NCBI GenBank assembly: GCA_009776445.1
Contig: WRNV01000009.1
Location: 1 to 40,910 of the forward strand
From: Oscillospiraceae bacterium
GTDB taxonomy: Bacteria > Bacillota > Clostridia > Oscillospirales > Oscillospiraceae
Direction of reading: 5' to 3'
Length of the DNA stretch: 40,910 nt
Shown: in pieces, positions 40,426-40,910 of the stretch
How positions within the stretch are numbered: the first letter of the stretch is position 1
Layout of the letters: each line of letters starts with the position of its first letter
Notes under the pieces: model-generated
Seen by the model: the letters and a program-made list of their open reading frames with translations, nothing else
What the model was told of the DNA's origin: nothing
Databases searched by the model: none
Made by a program: the position numbers and the translations under genes

Positions 40426-40910
40426 ATGTACAAAACGTTGCTGTCTAGCCTTCGGGAATATAAAAAAGAAACCATAATTACGCCGTTATACGTTACATTT
40501 GAGTCGCTTTTAGATATTGGCGTCCCGACGCTGATGGCTTTTCTCATTGATTATGGGATTAGCCGCAATGACATAACCAATATACTGCTGTATGGTCTAG
40601 CCTTGCTTGTCTGTGCTCTGATTTCGCTGTTTGTGGGGCTACGCGCCGGACGCACCAATGCTATTGCTTCAGCGGGATTCGCGAAGAACCTGCGTCAGGA
40701 TATTTTCCACAAAGTGCAGGGATTCTCATTTTCAAATATCGACAAATTCTCAAACGCGAGTATAGTAACACGGCTAACTACTGACGTTTCAAATGTGCAA
40801 AACGCGTACCAGATGGTAATGCGCCTTGGGGTGCGTTGCCCGATGATGATTATTTTCGCGCTCTTTTTTTCTGTCAACATCGATGCGCGTTTTTCAATGA
40901 TATTTCTTGT
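40426..40910 (+). CDS. ABC exporter, membrane domain (3' end cut by window)
   Basis: An ATG at 40426, 6 bases after GGGGG, opens a frame that continues to the window end (161 residues visible). It reads MYKTLLSSLREYKKETIITP, then hydrophobic helices and the type I ABC exporter signatures FAKNLRQDIFHKVQGFSF and SIVTRLTTDVSNVQNAYQ. These are the coupling-helix regions of half-transporters of the MsbA/LmrA type. The ATPase domain would lie beyond the window. Such genes often come as a pair forming a heterodimer. Substrate unknown. Confidence 0.9.
   Translation, partial: MYKTLLSSLREYKKETIITPLYVTFESLLDIGVPTLMAFLIDYGISRNDITNILLYGLALLVCALISLFVGLRAGRTNAIASAGFAKNLRQDIFHKVQGFSFSNIDKFSNASIVTRLTTDVSNVQNAYQMVMRLGVRCPMMIIFALFFSVNIDARFSMIFL

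Overview
The window looks like a chromosomal segment of a low-to-mid GC Firmicute, most likely an anaerobic Clostridia-class bacterium. The evidence is: strong GGAGG-type ribosome binding sites with occasional TTG/GTG starts, an S-layer-homology protein, a ComFB protein, an AgrC/LytTR-type two-component system, and a tetrahydrofolate one-carbon gene set (fhs-fchA-folD) linked to a corrinoid protein. No rRNA, tRNA, CRISPR array or phage integrase was seen.

Region 1 (1-1711) holds the 3' part of a PLP aminotransferase, a comFB-like gene and a small inverted-repeat element. Region 2 (1758-24531) is the centre of interest: a contractile-injection-system (T6SS/phage-tail-like) locus. On the minus strand, starting from one promoter near 22970, it encodes a 751-residue sheath candidate, a 133-residue tube candidate, two FHA-type proteins (one membrane-bound), two PP2C-fold proteins that have lost key metal-binding acids, two unknown proteins that are baseplate candidates, an 841-residue HSP70/actin-fold protein, a fibre/TssK-like small protein, a PAAR-like tip carrying a toxin domain, its Imm22-type immunity protein, a VgrG/gpD-type spike and a membrane-anchored vWA protein. 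Opposite them lie an intact Ser/Thr kinase with extracellular LRR and BIG2 domains and a secreted RCC1-SLH protein. Divergent from the sheath are an unknown 153-residue protein and a truncated DnaJ. The layout resembles a Gram-positive counterpart of a T6SS controlled by threonine phosphorylation (kinase, FHA, PP2C), with a DnaJ/HSP70-like pair nearby. No ClpV-type ATPase, TssJLM membrane complex, tape measure or gp25-like protein is visible here.

Region 3 (24570-29490) is a minus-strand operon fhs, fchA, folD, a pterin-type methyltransferase and a corrinoid protein. It could pass methyl or formyl groups between formate, tetrahydrofolate and a B12 protein. A second copy of the inverted-repeat element sits just upstream of it.

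Region 4 (29674-36131) is an ABC transporter (MacB/FtsX-type permease with a coiled-coil stalk, plus ATPase) divergent from a LytTR response regulator and an AgrC-like kinase. Between the regulator and kinase genes, on the opposite strand, is a tiny transcription unit: a strong ribosome binding site, a 14-codon ORF and a terminator with a T tract.

Region 5 (36336-40910) contains an unknown protein faintly like GPP34, an aconitase-family hydratase, a gene-free stretch with two tandem hairpins, dut, a 7-bp tandem repeat and the start of an ABC exporter.
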